Positions 8,744 to 15,818 of a stretch of 25,262 nucleotides of DNA are shown here, piece after piece. The notes below the pieces were generated by a model. It was given only the letters and a program-made list of their open reading frames with translations, was not told where the DNA came from and searched no databases. Both the position numbers and the translations under genes were made by a program. The stretch is from contig QYQI01000117.1 of NCBI GenBank assembly GCA_007280825.1, positions 1 to 25,262 of the forward strand, read 5' to 3'. This DNA is from Ignavibacteriales bacterium (lineage in GTDB: Bacteria > Bacteroidota > Ignavibacteria > Ignavibacteriales > Melioribacteraceae). How positions within the stretch are numbered: the first letter of the stretch is position 1; each line of letters begins with the position of its first letter.

Positions 8744-8772
8744 TAGACGAAATAATTAATTCTATTGTTACA
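8744..8772 (-). promoter_or_regulatory. ECF-type autoregulatory promoter of the sigma operon
   Basis: On the minus strand TGTAAC (8772-8767), a 17-nt spacer and CGTCTA (8749-8744). AAC in the -35 and CGTC in the -10 are hallmarks of ECF-dependent promoters (compare Bacillus SigX/SigW targets). Transcription would start around 8737, about 12 nt before the ATG. Confidence 0.6.
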
Positions 8773-8816
8773 TTTTTTATTAAGAATTATTTTCAAAGTA
8801 AATCTTAAAAAGGAAT

Positions 8817-8915
8817 ATTGAAATATCTAATAAAAAACCTGAAATCGGCTTAAGAACCTGGATAGACCTAACTATACAAAAAACGGAAGAGATGAGAGAT
8901 TTTACAAAAGAGTAG
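8817..8915 (+). other. 32-codon open frame with protein-like composition, possible small gene or gene remnant
   Basis: This frame reads IEISNKKPEIGLRTWIDL followed by TIQKTEEMRDFTKE and a TAG stop, 8 nt before the ATG of the next gene. It has no ATG/GTG/TTG start: AAAAAGGA (8807-8814) precedes an ATT codon at 8817, and the only in-frame ATG (8892) lies near the end. The charged, helical composition looks coding rather than random. Either it uses a rare ATT start (as infC does), or it is the tail of a decayed gene, or it is chance. Confidence 0.3.
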
Positions 8916-8923
8916 TAACAAGT

Positions 8924-9445
8924 ATGAAAAAATTGAATTTTCAACCGGCTAAATCTAAAGAAGAATTCCGGGGCAATTATAAATTACACGATCTTGCTGA
9001 GCGGGCAGGAAAAAATTTACTTATCCAATGGGGAATTATTTTCAAAGATTTTGGTGAAGATAAGCGAAATGAAAAATTGTGGGAGAAAGGGGAAGACAAA
9101 CCAGATATAATAATTGAGCATAATGGGAAAAAAGCATTGCTTGACTGGAAAGGAAAACATTCAAGATTTTTTTTAGTAAACACGCGGGCGATTAAATCTT
9201 ACGAGCGTTGGCAAAAAAATTTTAATATCCCGGTTATAATTACTTTCTTTTTGTTTGACGAACAAAATAATTTAACGGATAGACGCTTTGCTTTTTTGCC
9301 AGGTCACAAATACGTTGAGATTGAGCATAAACAATGGGACAAGAACAAAACGGTAGAGTTCAAAGAAGAATTGCCCAAATTCACAAAAGAAAATGTGGTT
9401 AAATTTTTACATAATCATTCTAAGCCAACTCAAAAAGTTAATTGA
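8924..9445 (+). CDS. PD-(D/E)XK nuclease-like protein, uncharacterised
   Basis: A 173-residue soluble protein. It shows the core of a PD-(D/E)XK phosphodiesterase fold: Pro60-Asp61 opening a beta-hairpin (KPDIIIEHNGKKALLDWKGK), then Asp74-Trp-Lys76 as the D-x-K arm, followed by a helix with KSYERW and a strand IPVIITFFLF. Glu26 in the preceding helix (LAERAGK) could be the extra acidic residue. The fold includes restriction enzymes, Holliday-junction resolvases and repair nucleases; the specific role cannot be assigned. No methyltransferase or phage genes are nearby. The ribosome site is poor. A helical-repeat protein follows 12 nt downstream, so the two probably form a unit. Confidence 0.55.
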   Translation: MKKLNFQPAKSKEEFRGNYKLHDLAERAGKNLLIQWGIIFKDFGEDKRNEKLWEKGEDKPDIIIEHNGKKALLDWKGKHSRFFLVNTRAIKSYERWQKNFNIPVIITFFLFDEQNNLTDRRFAFLPGHKYVEIEHKQWDKNKTVEFKEELPKFTKENVVKFLHNHSKPTQKVN

Positions 9446-9457
9446 AGAAGCAGAACG

Positions 9458-10006
9458 ATGAAAGAAGCGCTCAACAAAATAGAAAGTATTTTTCGTAATT
9501 CAACTTCTCCGGATTTTCTATTTGATGCTTTTCAAGAAGCGATCAAATTAAAAACAACAGATCCGGAAATATTTAAAATACTTCTCGGGAATTCGGCTCT
9601 ATCTACTGACGAAATTAAAATGTTCGTAGAAAAATTAATCAAAGAATTCCCTCAACATGCATACGATCTCTCCATTTGGGCGGCAAAAATATTTGAACAT
9701 AAAGACGATTATCCTAATTCTTTAGAAGACGCTGTTCATTATTATAAACGAGCACATAATTATAAACCAAATTCCTTTGAGCCGTTGCTGAGTCTTTTAT
9801 CTTTGAATAATTATGAGCTTGATCTTCCAACGAATAAAGTTATTTTAGAATTTGTAGAAACGAGGATTTCAGCAGCTCAATTTAAGAGTAAAGTTTATTA
9901 TGCGTTGGCAGAGCTCTATAAAAAAATTGGGGACAAACAATTAGAAGTAAAATATTTTGCATTGGCCGAAAGATCGGCGGAATTAGAAAACAATAAAGAT
10001 CAGTAG
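9458..10006 (+). CDS. TPR-like helical-repeat protein
   Basis: A 182-residue, entirely helical protein without signal peptide or membrane segment. Two segments resemble tetratricopeptide helices: about 66-112 (DLSIWAAKIFE, then EDAVHYYKRAHNYKPNS) and about 144-176 (SKVYYALAELYKKIGDKQLE and a following KYFALAERSAEL helix). Such repeats mediate protein contacts. It lies 12 nt after the nuclease-like gene and is probably translated from the same mRNA. Its last 7 bases overlap the tail of the convergent patatin gene (stop-to-stop, 10000-10006). No specific partner can be read from the sequence. Confidence 0.6.
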   Translation: MKEALNKIESIFRNSTSPDFLFDAFQEAIKLKTTDPEIFKILLGNSALSTDEIKMFVEKLIKEFPQHAYDLSIWAAKIFEHKDDYPNSLEDAVHYYKRAHNYKPNSFEPLLSLLSLNNYELDLPTNKVILEFVETRISAAQFKSKVYYALAELYKKIGDKQLEVKYFALAERSAELENNKDQ

Positions 10007-12708
10007 TAGTAACCAATTGTAAAATAAAAGAAAGTTGGGCCCCACACGATAACGCTGTTGGATAAAGAGTTTTTGAAATAAAAACTTTTACCGACTGAAA
10101 AATCTGCCGGACCAATCGGCGTTTTAATAGATAACGAGGCGCCGATACCATGGCGCAAATCTTTTAAGCGAATTTGTTCGCCTTCCTCCCAAATCGAGCC
10201 GAGATCGTAACGCACACGCACATATGTATCAAAGAATAATTTTATTGGAAGCTTATATCTATGTTCCAGCGAAGTTAAAAATATTTGCCGTCCTCGATAT
10301 TCATAATCACGAAGACCAAAAAATGAATTTTGACCTCCCAAAGAAAATTCTTCCGTAAGAGGGAGTGTCTTATCGGCAGAGCCGATCATTGCCCTAAAAC
10401 CCCATGTGTTTGTTTTGCTGTTTAAGCTGAAATAGTTTTTGTAATCGAATGAAAGTTTTGTGTAACTTATATCGCCTCCCAATGCGGCTTGTGCAGTCTC
10501 GTAAACTCCTTTTACAAAAAATCCTTCTGTCGGAAAAGGATAATCGTTTTGTGAATCTATCGAAAGAGAGAAACGAAGGCTTGTTATATCTGTCTTGTAT
10601 ATAGGCCCGGAATAATCGGACTTGCTTTTAATCTCATCTCTTTGATAACGTGCTTCAACAAAAATATTTCCAAACCGCCCGACTTGAGTTCCAATGGCGA
10701 ACGAACCACCGTAGAAAAACTGGCGATATTCTCCAGTCTTGCTTCTCGAAAAACTGTTATCGTCTGTTAATAGATCATCTGCATAAACGTTTATATCGTT
10801 AAATTCGTGAAAGGCACGTACTTTATAAGTTAAGTATGAATCAAAAACTCTGTTGGCTTTTTGTTCTAAACTATAAACACGATTACGGATACCGCCAGAA
10901 ACAGTTGCGCCGATTTCCGTTCCGGTTCCATTAAAGTTTTCGTCCCGCACATCAAGCGAGAATTGAGTTTGATATTCGTTATCTATCCTCATTCCAAATC
11001 TTATTACGCTTGAAATTTTTTCGACAACCTTTATTTTTAATTCATTCTCGTCACCAACCGGAACAACAATGAGATCAATTTGGTCGAACAAATTAGTGCT
11101 TCTAAGATTTGTTAAACCTTTTTCGGCAAGATCATACTTAAAATAATCTCCAGCATTGAGCGGAAACTCGCGTGTAATAATTTCTTTTTTTGTTTTAGTA
11201 TTTCCTTCAACAATAATTTTAGAAATTAGTCCTTCACTAAGCTTTAGTAAAAGCACCTGTGTGTTCTCATCAAAAGAAACCTTTTCGATTCTCGCGAGAG
11301 AATAACCGAAGGACTTAAATTTCCGTATCACATCTAAAGAGGCAGTTAGAGTTTTACACGGACTGAAAGGTTTTTCAATTAATGACGCCAAGATTTTGAA
11401 AGCCATTTCTTGGTTTAGAGGAGAAGCTCCCGAAATTTCAATTGTTGAGATTCTCGGATTGTAGTTTGTTAAAATCGAGAGAATAGATTTGCCGTTCGTC
11501 TCTTCAATTTCCATTGAAACATCTTTTAAGACACCCTCGCTGAAACTATTGCTTAGTTCAAAAAGAAGTTCTTTGTTCGAAACAAAATCTTTTTTTATGA
11601 GATTGTTATAGAAACTCTTTTCAAACTCCGTGGGATTATCTTTTAATTCCAGGCCCGTAAATATTTTTTCCGGAATATCTAACGAGGATTTAAACTTTAG
11701 CTCAAACATTTTTTTTATTTTTTCAATCATCGGCAAAGCAGAATTGTATCCTTGTGCAATAACACCAGAGAGATTTGTAAAATCGGAGTTTTTTCTTTTA
11801 TCTAATTTTGGTTGAATAACAAAATCAGCTTCTGCAAGTTGCTGATCGTTGAGAATTCTCATCGGGATGCTTACCAGTTGGTCGGCAATCGTCCACGGAA
11901 AATTTAATTCTTCTTCGCTGTATAAAGGACTTGAAGCATCAACAGCAACGACGATATCCGCCCCCAAGGCTCTTACTTCTTTTGATGGAATATTAGAAAC
12001 CAATCCGCCATCAATCAACATTAATGTATCTACTTTCACGGGAGGAAGAAGAAGCGTTACGCTTGAACTAGCTCGCATTGCAAGTCCCAAGGGACCTTTA
12101 TCAATTATAATTTCTTTCCCGGAGATCAAATCGCTGCTTATTGCGCGGTATTTAAATCTTAGGTTGTTATAACTCTCCTCTGCTTGAAGGGGTGCGTTGA
12201 TTGCGGCAAGATTTAAAAAGTTTGCAGCTCGCTGTCCGGAACTGATTGATGTTGGTATAAGGGGTTTTAATCCTTCCATTCGGAATGAAACTATAGCGCG
12301 GTCTTCAGTAATTTTCTGATCTACAAAGAGATCATTTCTGCTGGATTGTTGCGTCGAAAAAAAACTTCCCCAATCTGTTTTTTGTAATAACGAATCAAGA
12401 TCGTTTATAGAATATCCTGCAGAGTAAAGACCGCCAACCACGCTTCCCATGCTTGTTCCAACGATAAATTCTATAGGAATATTTTTTTCTTCAAATGCAC
12501 GCAGAACACCAAGCTGAGAAATTGAACGCGCCCCGCCACCGCTTAGAGCCAAACCGATCTTAGGAAAATTAACTGCAACTTTTTCTGTTAATCCGAACGG
12601 GAGAAATTTTTCTATTAAATCTAATTTTAGTGTTGTCTTTGTCTGCGCAGATAGACTAGAGGTGAGTAGTAAAGAAATAAAAATTAATATTAATTTTTTA
12701 TTGAGCAT
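10000..12708 (-). CDS. patatin-like phospholipase fused to POTRA and BamA-like outer-membrane barrel
   Basis: A 902-residue outer-membrane protein related to PlpD/type Vd autotransporters. Signal peptide to about residue 21 (LSA-Q). The patatin domain (about 50-330) has the oxyanion loop SGGGARS (56-62), the nucleophile elbow GTSMGS with Ser86, and the DGG motif with Asp233, so the Ser-Asp dyad is intact and a lipase/phospholipase A activity is expected. About 420-560 resembles POTRA units (for example LSEGLISKIIVEGNTKTKKE, a typical POTRA strand). About 560-902 is a 16-strand Omp85-like barrel, including RYDLGSIWE and a final strand ending FTIGYYY. In Bacteroidota such proteins sit in the outer membrane with the enzyme domain exposed or periplasmic. 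It follows yidC on the same strand after 62 nt and a hairpin, so co-transcription is uncertain. The ribosome site is weak. Confidence 0.9.
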   Translation of the reverse strand: MLNKKLILIFISLLLTSSLSAQTKTTLKLDLIEKFLPFGLTEKVAVNFPKIGLALSGGGARSISQLGVLRAFEEKNIPIEFIVGTSMGSVVGGLYSAGYSINDLDSLLQKTDWGSFFSTQQSSRNDLFVDQKITEDRAIVSFRMEGLKPLIPTSISSGQRAANFLNLAAINAPLQAEESYNNLRFKYRAISSDLISGKEIIIDKGPLGLAMRASSSVTLLLPPVKVDTLMLIDGGLVSNIPSKEVRALGADIVVAVDASSPLYSEEELNFPWTIADQLVSIPMRILNDQQLAEADFVIQPKLDKRKNSDFTNLSGVIAQGYNSALPMIEKIKKMFELKFKSSLDIPEKIFTGLELKDNPTEFEKSFYNNLIKKDFVSNKELLFELSNSFSEGVLKDVSMEIEETNGKSILSILTNYNPRISTIEISGASPLNQEMAFKILASLIEKPFSPCKTLTASLDVIRKFKSFGYSLARIEKVSFDENTQVLLLKLSEGLISKIIVEGNTKTKKEIITREFPLNAGDYFKYDLAEKGLTNLRSTNLFDQIDLIVVPVGDENELKIKVVEKISSVIRFGMRIDNEYQTQFSLDVRDENFNGTGTEIGATVSGGIRNRVYSLEQKANRVFDSYLTYKVRAFHEFNDINVYADDLLTDDNSFSRSKTGEYRQFFYGGSFAIGTQVGRFGNIFVEARYQRDEIKSKSDYSGPIYKTDITSLRFSLSIDSQNDYPFPTEGFFVKGVYETAQAALGGDISYTKLSFDYKNYFSLNSKTNTWGFRAMIGSADKTLPLTEEFSLGGQNSFFGLRDYEYRGRQIFLTSLEHRYKLPIKLFFDTYVRVRYDLGSIWEEGEQIRLKDLRHGIGASLSIKTPIGPADFSVGKSFYFKNSLSNSVIVWGPTFFYFTIGYYY

Positions 12709-12742
12709 CCGATAGTAATTATGTTTAGAACAAAATTAAACT

Positions 12743-12765
12743 TTGTGCCTCCACCGGAGGCACAG
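12743..12765 (-). terminator. hairpin after yidC
   Basis: Perfect GTGCCTCC / GGAGGCAC stem with a 3-nt loop, extended by one A-T and one G-T pair, 6 nt after the yidC stop. The minus-strand tail (AAGTTTAATTTTG) is not a clean T run, so read-through into the patatin gene is possible. Confidence 0.55.
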
Positions 12766-12770
12766 AACAT

Positions 12771-14618
12771 TTATTTTCTTTTTAAAGATTTTTTCTGTTC
12801 TTGAGATTGCTTTTCAGCAGCTTCCATCATTCTCGACATGAATCCTTTTCTCTTGTTCGGATTAGCCACAGGAACAAGCTCTACATTATCATGCTTATGA
12901 TTAATATAATATTGTTGACCGATAGAAAGAGCATTGAACATGAAGTAGTAAAGATTCAAGCCCGACGGGAAACTCATAAACATTATAGTCATCATAACAG
13001 GCATGATATACACCAATGCTTTTTGTGACGGATCTTTAACGCTCATTTTTTGCTGAATAAACATTGTTATTCCCATCATCAAAGCAAGACCGCTGAGAAC
13101 ATCAACATTAAAGAAAGGAATTTTAAAAGGTAATTTGTAAATAATATCAGGCGACGAAAGATTTGTAATCCACAGCATAAATGGCTGTTGGCGAATATCA
13201 ATCGTTACATTGAATAAACTCCACAATGCAATTAATATCGGCATTTGTAAAAGCATCGGCAGGCAACCTCCCATCGGATTAATCCCGTAGGTAGAATAAA
13301 GCTTCATCGTTTCTTGCTGAACTTTCTGAGGATTGTCTTTATTTTTTGCTTTTAATTCATTGATCTTCGGTTGAAGCATCTGCATCTTTTTCATAGACTT
13401 CATGCTTTGACGCGTAAGCGGATGAAGCGCAAATTTTATAATGATAGAGAAAAGAATTATAACGATACCGAAGTTGGAAATAAATCCATGTAAGAATTTA
13501 AAAAGAGGAAGAAGTATAAACTCAGAAATTGGTCTGATGACGAATTTCAATCCGAAGAAACTTCCGAAATCAAAAACAGTTTGAAAATTTTTCCCGTATG
13601 ATTTAAGAATACCATAATCAATAGGGCCAAGATAAAGCGTAAATGAATCCTTTTGAAGTTTCTGGTTTTTAAACGGCATTTTCAAACTGGCGCTGTAAAT
13701 TTCTTTTACGCCGTATTGATTTACAAGATGATTGCCTTCAAAAAAAGCACCACCCTCACTGCTCGGATTATTAGGAGCTAAAATCATTGCAAAATATTTA
13801 TTGCGGATTGCTACCCAATCAACTTTTCCGTTTATGTCTTTAGTAACTTTTTCACCGGCTTTGGTTGCATCAACAACAACTTGCTCGTCGCCGGAGTATG
13901 CGCTTGCATTTGAATGATTTGCTTCATCAACTGAATTTTCTTCCAGATTAACTAATCCGTTAGACCAAATAACATCATATCTATAACTGCTAATAACATC
14001 ATCCATGTTTTCAAGTTCAACATCAATCTTAGAGGCATAGTTATCGCCGTAAAAAACAAAATTCTTTCTTATTGCTTTTCCTTTGTCCGTCAAAAACTCA
14101 TAATTGATAGCAACAGAATCTTTACTACTGACTTTATAATAATAATTGGTTGCTGTAGAATTAAAATCTATTGAAGAAGTGTTTACAAGCTTTCCTTCTT
14201 TTGTAACAAAGATTATATTAAAGTCTCCGCCATCCTTGGTTGTGTTGACTAATTGAACATGCTGGTTGTAAAAATTCGTGTCTTTAACGTCGGCGTGATA
14301 CCATGTTTTATATTTCTTAATAAAATATCTTCTAATCTTTGCGCCCTTATTAGTAAGTTCTATTTTGGCAAGATCTGTTTCGATCGTTATTATTTTTTCT
14401 GTTAATTTTTTGGCGCCGAAAGGAGCGGGTTCTTCTATGGGTTTTGCTGTTTGTTTTTGTTGAACCGGAGGTTTTACCGCGGCAGTATCTTTCTGCTCTA
14501 CAGCGGTTGGCTGTCCTTTCTTTTTTTGCTGCGGCTGAGGAGCGGGAGAATTGAAATAGAGCCACACCACAAGAATAAGTCCGATGATTATAAATGCAAA
14601 TGTTGTTTGCTTGTCCAT
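12771..14618 (-). CDS. yidC: membrane protein insertase YidC
   Basis: A 615-residue inner-membrane insertase (Oxa1/YidC/Alb3 family) that inserts and folds membrane proteins with or without SecYEG. It has the Gram-negative layout: N-terminal membrane helix (about 7-23), a Pro/Gln/Lys-rich linker, a large periplasmic P1 domain (about 75-350) and the five-helix insertase core (about 360-585), with family landmarks PLTRQSMKSMKKMQMLQPKI, NPMGGCLPMLLQMPI and FPSGLNLYYF. The conserved groove arginine of E. coli YidC (R366 in helix 2) corresponds to Lys395 here (SIIIKFALHPL). The C-terminal tail is Lys/Arg-rich, suitable for ribosome contact. A good ribosome site AAGGAATAAA precedes the ATG. It lies 13 nt after yidD in the conserved rpmH-rnpA-yidD-yidC order. 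Confidence 0.98.
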   Translation of the reverse strand: MDKQTTFAFIIIGLILVVWLYFNSPAPQPQQKKKGQPTAVEQKDTAAVKPPVQQKQTAKPIEEPAPFGAKKLTEKIITIETDLAKIELTNKGAKIRRYFIKKYKTWYHADVKDTNFYNQHVQLVNTTKDGGDFNIIFVTKEGKLVNTSSIDFNSTATNYYYKVSSKDSVAINYEFLTDKGKAIRKNFVFYGDNYASKIDVELENMDDVISSYRYDVIWSNGLVNLEENSVDEANHSNASAYSGDEQVVVDATKAGEKVTKDINGKVDWVAIRNKYFAMILAPNNPSSEGGAFFEGNHLVNQYGVKEIYSASLKMPFKNQKLQKDSFTLYLGPIDYGILKSYGKNFQTVFDFGSFFGLKFVIRPISEFILLPLFKFLHGFISNFGIVIILFSIIIKFALHPLTRQSMKSMKKMQMLQPKINELKAKNKDNPQKVQQETMKLYSTYGINPMGGCLPMLLQMPILIALWSLFNVTIDIRQQPFMLWITNLSSPDIIYKLPFKIPFFNVDVLSGLALMMGITMFIQQKMSVKDPSQKALVYIMPVMMTIMFMSFPSGLNLYYFMFNALSIGQQYYINHKHDNVELVPVANPNKRKGFMSRMMEAAEKQSQEQKKSLKRK

Positions 14619-14631
14619 TTTATTCCTTTAT

Positions 14632-14841
14632 TTATTCTACCGGATCAATCCCGCCTTTGTTAAAAGGATTGCATCTCAAAATTCGCCAGGTTGCTTTTGC
14701 CCCGCCTTTAAGTGCGCCGTACTTTGTAATTGCTTGAACCGCATATTCGGAACAAGTAGGATAAAAACGGCAAGAGGGCGGGAACAACGGCGAAATAATT
14801 TTTTGATAGAGCTTGATAAAATATATTAGAACATGCCGCAT
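14632..14841 (-). CDS. yidD: membrane protein insertion efficiency factor YidD
   Basis: A 69-residue peripheral inner-membrane protein that assists YidC/Sec-dependent insertion. The diagnostic SCRFYPTCSEYA (23-34), the amphipathic N-terminal helix (RHVLIYFIKLYQKIISPL) and the end NPFNKGGIDPV are all present, and the length is normal for the family. The ATG lies 1 nt after the rnpA stop; yidC follows after 13 nt. It belongs to the rpmH operon. Confidence 0.97.
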   Translation of the reverse strand: MRHVLIYFIKLYQKIISPLFPPSCRFYPTCSEYAVQAITKYGALKGGAKATWRILRCNPFNKGGIDPVE

Positions 14842-14842
14842 T

Positions 14843-15241
14843 TTACAATTTCGCTCTGATCTTGTTCATCAAATCAATTACTTCCGGCATAACCTCTTTC
14901 AATAAAATTTTTCTGCTGTTTTTTTGATTTATTGTATTAGGCGAGAACACAATAAAAACCCTCAAGTTTTTTATTCCTACTTCTGAACAGATCTCTTTTT
15001 TGTTTAGACGATACGATTCCCGTAAAAGTCTTTTAATTCGATTTCTCCAGACTGCTATTCCGCTCTTTCTTGAAACAGCAAAAGCTGTTTTGATTCCACT
15101 CGTTTCAGATTCTTTATGAATGAAAAAAACAGCTTTGAATTTTTGAGACGAAGAAAATAAAATTTCTCCGGCGGAATAAACAAGATCGAATTCGTTTTTA
15201 CTTTTGATTCTTTCCTTTGAAGAAAGACCAAACTGTTTCAA
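14843..15241 (-). CDS. rnpA: ribonuclease P protein component
   Basis: The 132-residue protein subunit of RNase P, which helps the catalytic RNA cleave 5' leaders from pre-tRNAs. The N-terminus LSSKERIKSKNEFDLVY is typical, and the RNR motif is intact in VWRNRIKRLLRESYR (RNR at 66-68). The start is TTG at 15241-15239, directly abutting the rpmH TAA (15244-15242). This start gives the usual family N-terminus, and the abutting stop/start suggests translational coupling with low independent initiation, in line with the small amount of RnpA cells need. Third last of the cluster, followed by yidD. Confidence 0.97.
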   Translation of the reverse strand: MKQFGLSSKERIKSKNEFDLVYSAGEILFSSSQKFKAVFFIHKESETSGIKTAFAVSRKSGIAVWRNRIKRLLRESYRLNKKEICSEVGIKNLRVFIVFSPNTINQKNSRKILLKEVMPEVIDLMNKIRAKL

Positions 15242-15388
15242 TTATCCTTCGTCGCTAACGGTTAATTTTTTTCTTCCTTTAGCTCTTCTGCGCGCAAGAA
15301 CTTTACGACCGTTTTTGGTTGCCATTCTTTCGCGGAAGCCGTGTTTATTTTTTCTTTTTGTTTTACTTGGCTGAAAAGTGCGCTTCAT
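15242..15388 (-). CDS. rpmH: 50S ribosomal protein L34
   Basis: A 48-residue basic ribosomal protein. It reads MKRTFQPSKTKRKNKHGFRE then RMATKNGRKVLARRRAKGRK and ends KLTVSDEG, a full-length match to the L34 pattern (MKRT-QPS-RKR-R-HGFR-RM-T-GR-VL--RR-KGR--L). L34 is part of the large ribosomal subunit. The ATG at 15388 has AGGT at 15398-15395 and a Bacteroidota-type promoter at 15416-15447. It is the first gene of rpmH-rnpA-yidD-yidC. The dnaA/oriC region that neighbours rpmH in many bacteria is not present here. Confidence 0.98.
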   Translation of the reverse strand: MKRTFQPSKTKRKNKHGFRERMATKNGRKVLARRRAKGRKKLTVSDEG

Positions 15389-15415
15389 TTTGTTACCTAT
15401 TCATTTGAAAGTGTG

Positions 15416-15447
15416 CAAAATTAAAGATTTTGTAAGTAATAACCAAA
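15416..15447 (-). promoter_or_regulatory. Bacteroidota-type promoter of rpmH
   Basis: On the minus strand TTTG (15447-15444), a 20-nt spacer, then TAATTTTG (15423-15416), an exact match to the TAnnTTTG -7 element. Predicted start about 15410, giving a roughly 20-nt leader with the AGGT ribosome site. Confidence 0.65.
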
Positions 15448-15504
15448 GTTGTTAACTGTGTTAGAAATTTCCAACAAGTAAAATGATTTTTTTGAATGTG
15501 CCGG

Positions 15505-15660
15505 GTATTTAAAAGAGGAAGGCGGTTTCCCAGTGACAAGCCCAGCCGAAGTACCTATCACCAAAATAACCGCCGCCGTGAAGAAAGCTTTTTAGAGGGT
15601 TCGCTTTCCATAAGAGGGTGCTTATGTTGTAGTATATAGAACAAGCAACGTGCCATATTT
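15505..15660. ncRNA. GC-rich hairpin cluster, candidate structured RNA or dispersed repeat
   Basis: This stretch is visibly richer in G and C than the AT-rich flanks and holds three nested or tandem stems: GGCGGTT (15521-15527) with AACCGCC (15568-15574), GAAAGC (15583-15588) with GCTTTC (15603-15608), and CATAAG (15609-15614) with CTTATG (15621-15626). Two minus-strand frames also stay open over much of it: one starts ATG at about 15655 and encodes 33 residues, the other reads HGGGYFGDRYFGWACHWET near its end but has no start codon or ribosome site. It resembles no RNA family I can name with confidence; strand is undecided. Confidence 0.35.
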
Positions 15661-15764
15661 AATTGTGTTTCCGGTTGAAAAATGAAACGATATTGAAATT
15701 ACTTTGTATCAAATTGAACTGAAGTTTTAAAAAGAGTCAGATAAATTTACCTCTGAAACGAAGA

Positions 15765-15782
15765 ACCCTGCCGCAGCAGGGT
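15765..15782 (-). terminator. terminator-like stem after the giant surface-protein gene
   Basis: Perfect 7-bp stem ACCCTGC / GCAGGGT with a 4-nt loop, about 37 nt after the stop at 15819. The minus-strand tail TCTTCGTTTC is only moderately T-rich. Confidence 0.55.
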
Positions 15783-15818
15783 CCCTCTAGACTAAGATTA
15801 TTTAACTAATTAAGGTTG

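Larger units (their letters stand above)
15389..15818. other. 430-bp gap between rpmH and the giant surface-protein gene
   Basis: It holds the rpmH promoter (15416-15447), a GC-rich hairpin cluster (15505-15660, listed separately), AT-rich sequence without recognised signals (15660-15760) and the terminator-like stem at 15765-15782. No TTATCCACA-type DnaA boxes were found, so there is no sign of oriC. Confidence 0.7.

Noticed and set aside
9882..10151. 89-residue minus-strand frame across the convergent gene ends
   Set aside because: Overlaps the patatin barrel and the TPR-like gene in another frame; both of those have clear protein features and this does not.
15515..15560. Cobalamin riboswitch-like string on the minus strand (GTCACTGGGAAACC)
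   Set aside because: Only this short piece resembles the element; the B12 box (AGCCxGGAGACCxGCC) and the rest of the core are missing, and no B12-related gene lies downstream.
15389..15818. Replication origin near rpmH
   Set aside because: rpmH often lies next to dnaA/oriC, but there is no dnaA or dnaN, and no cluster of TTATCCACA-type boxes in the gap.
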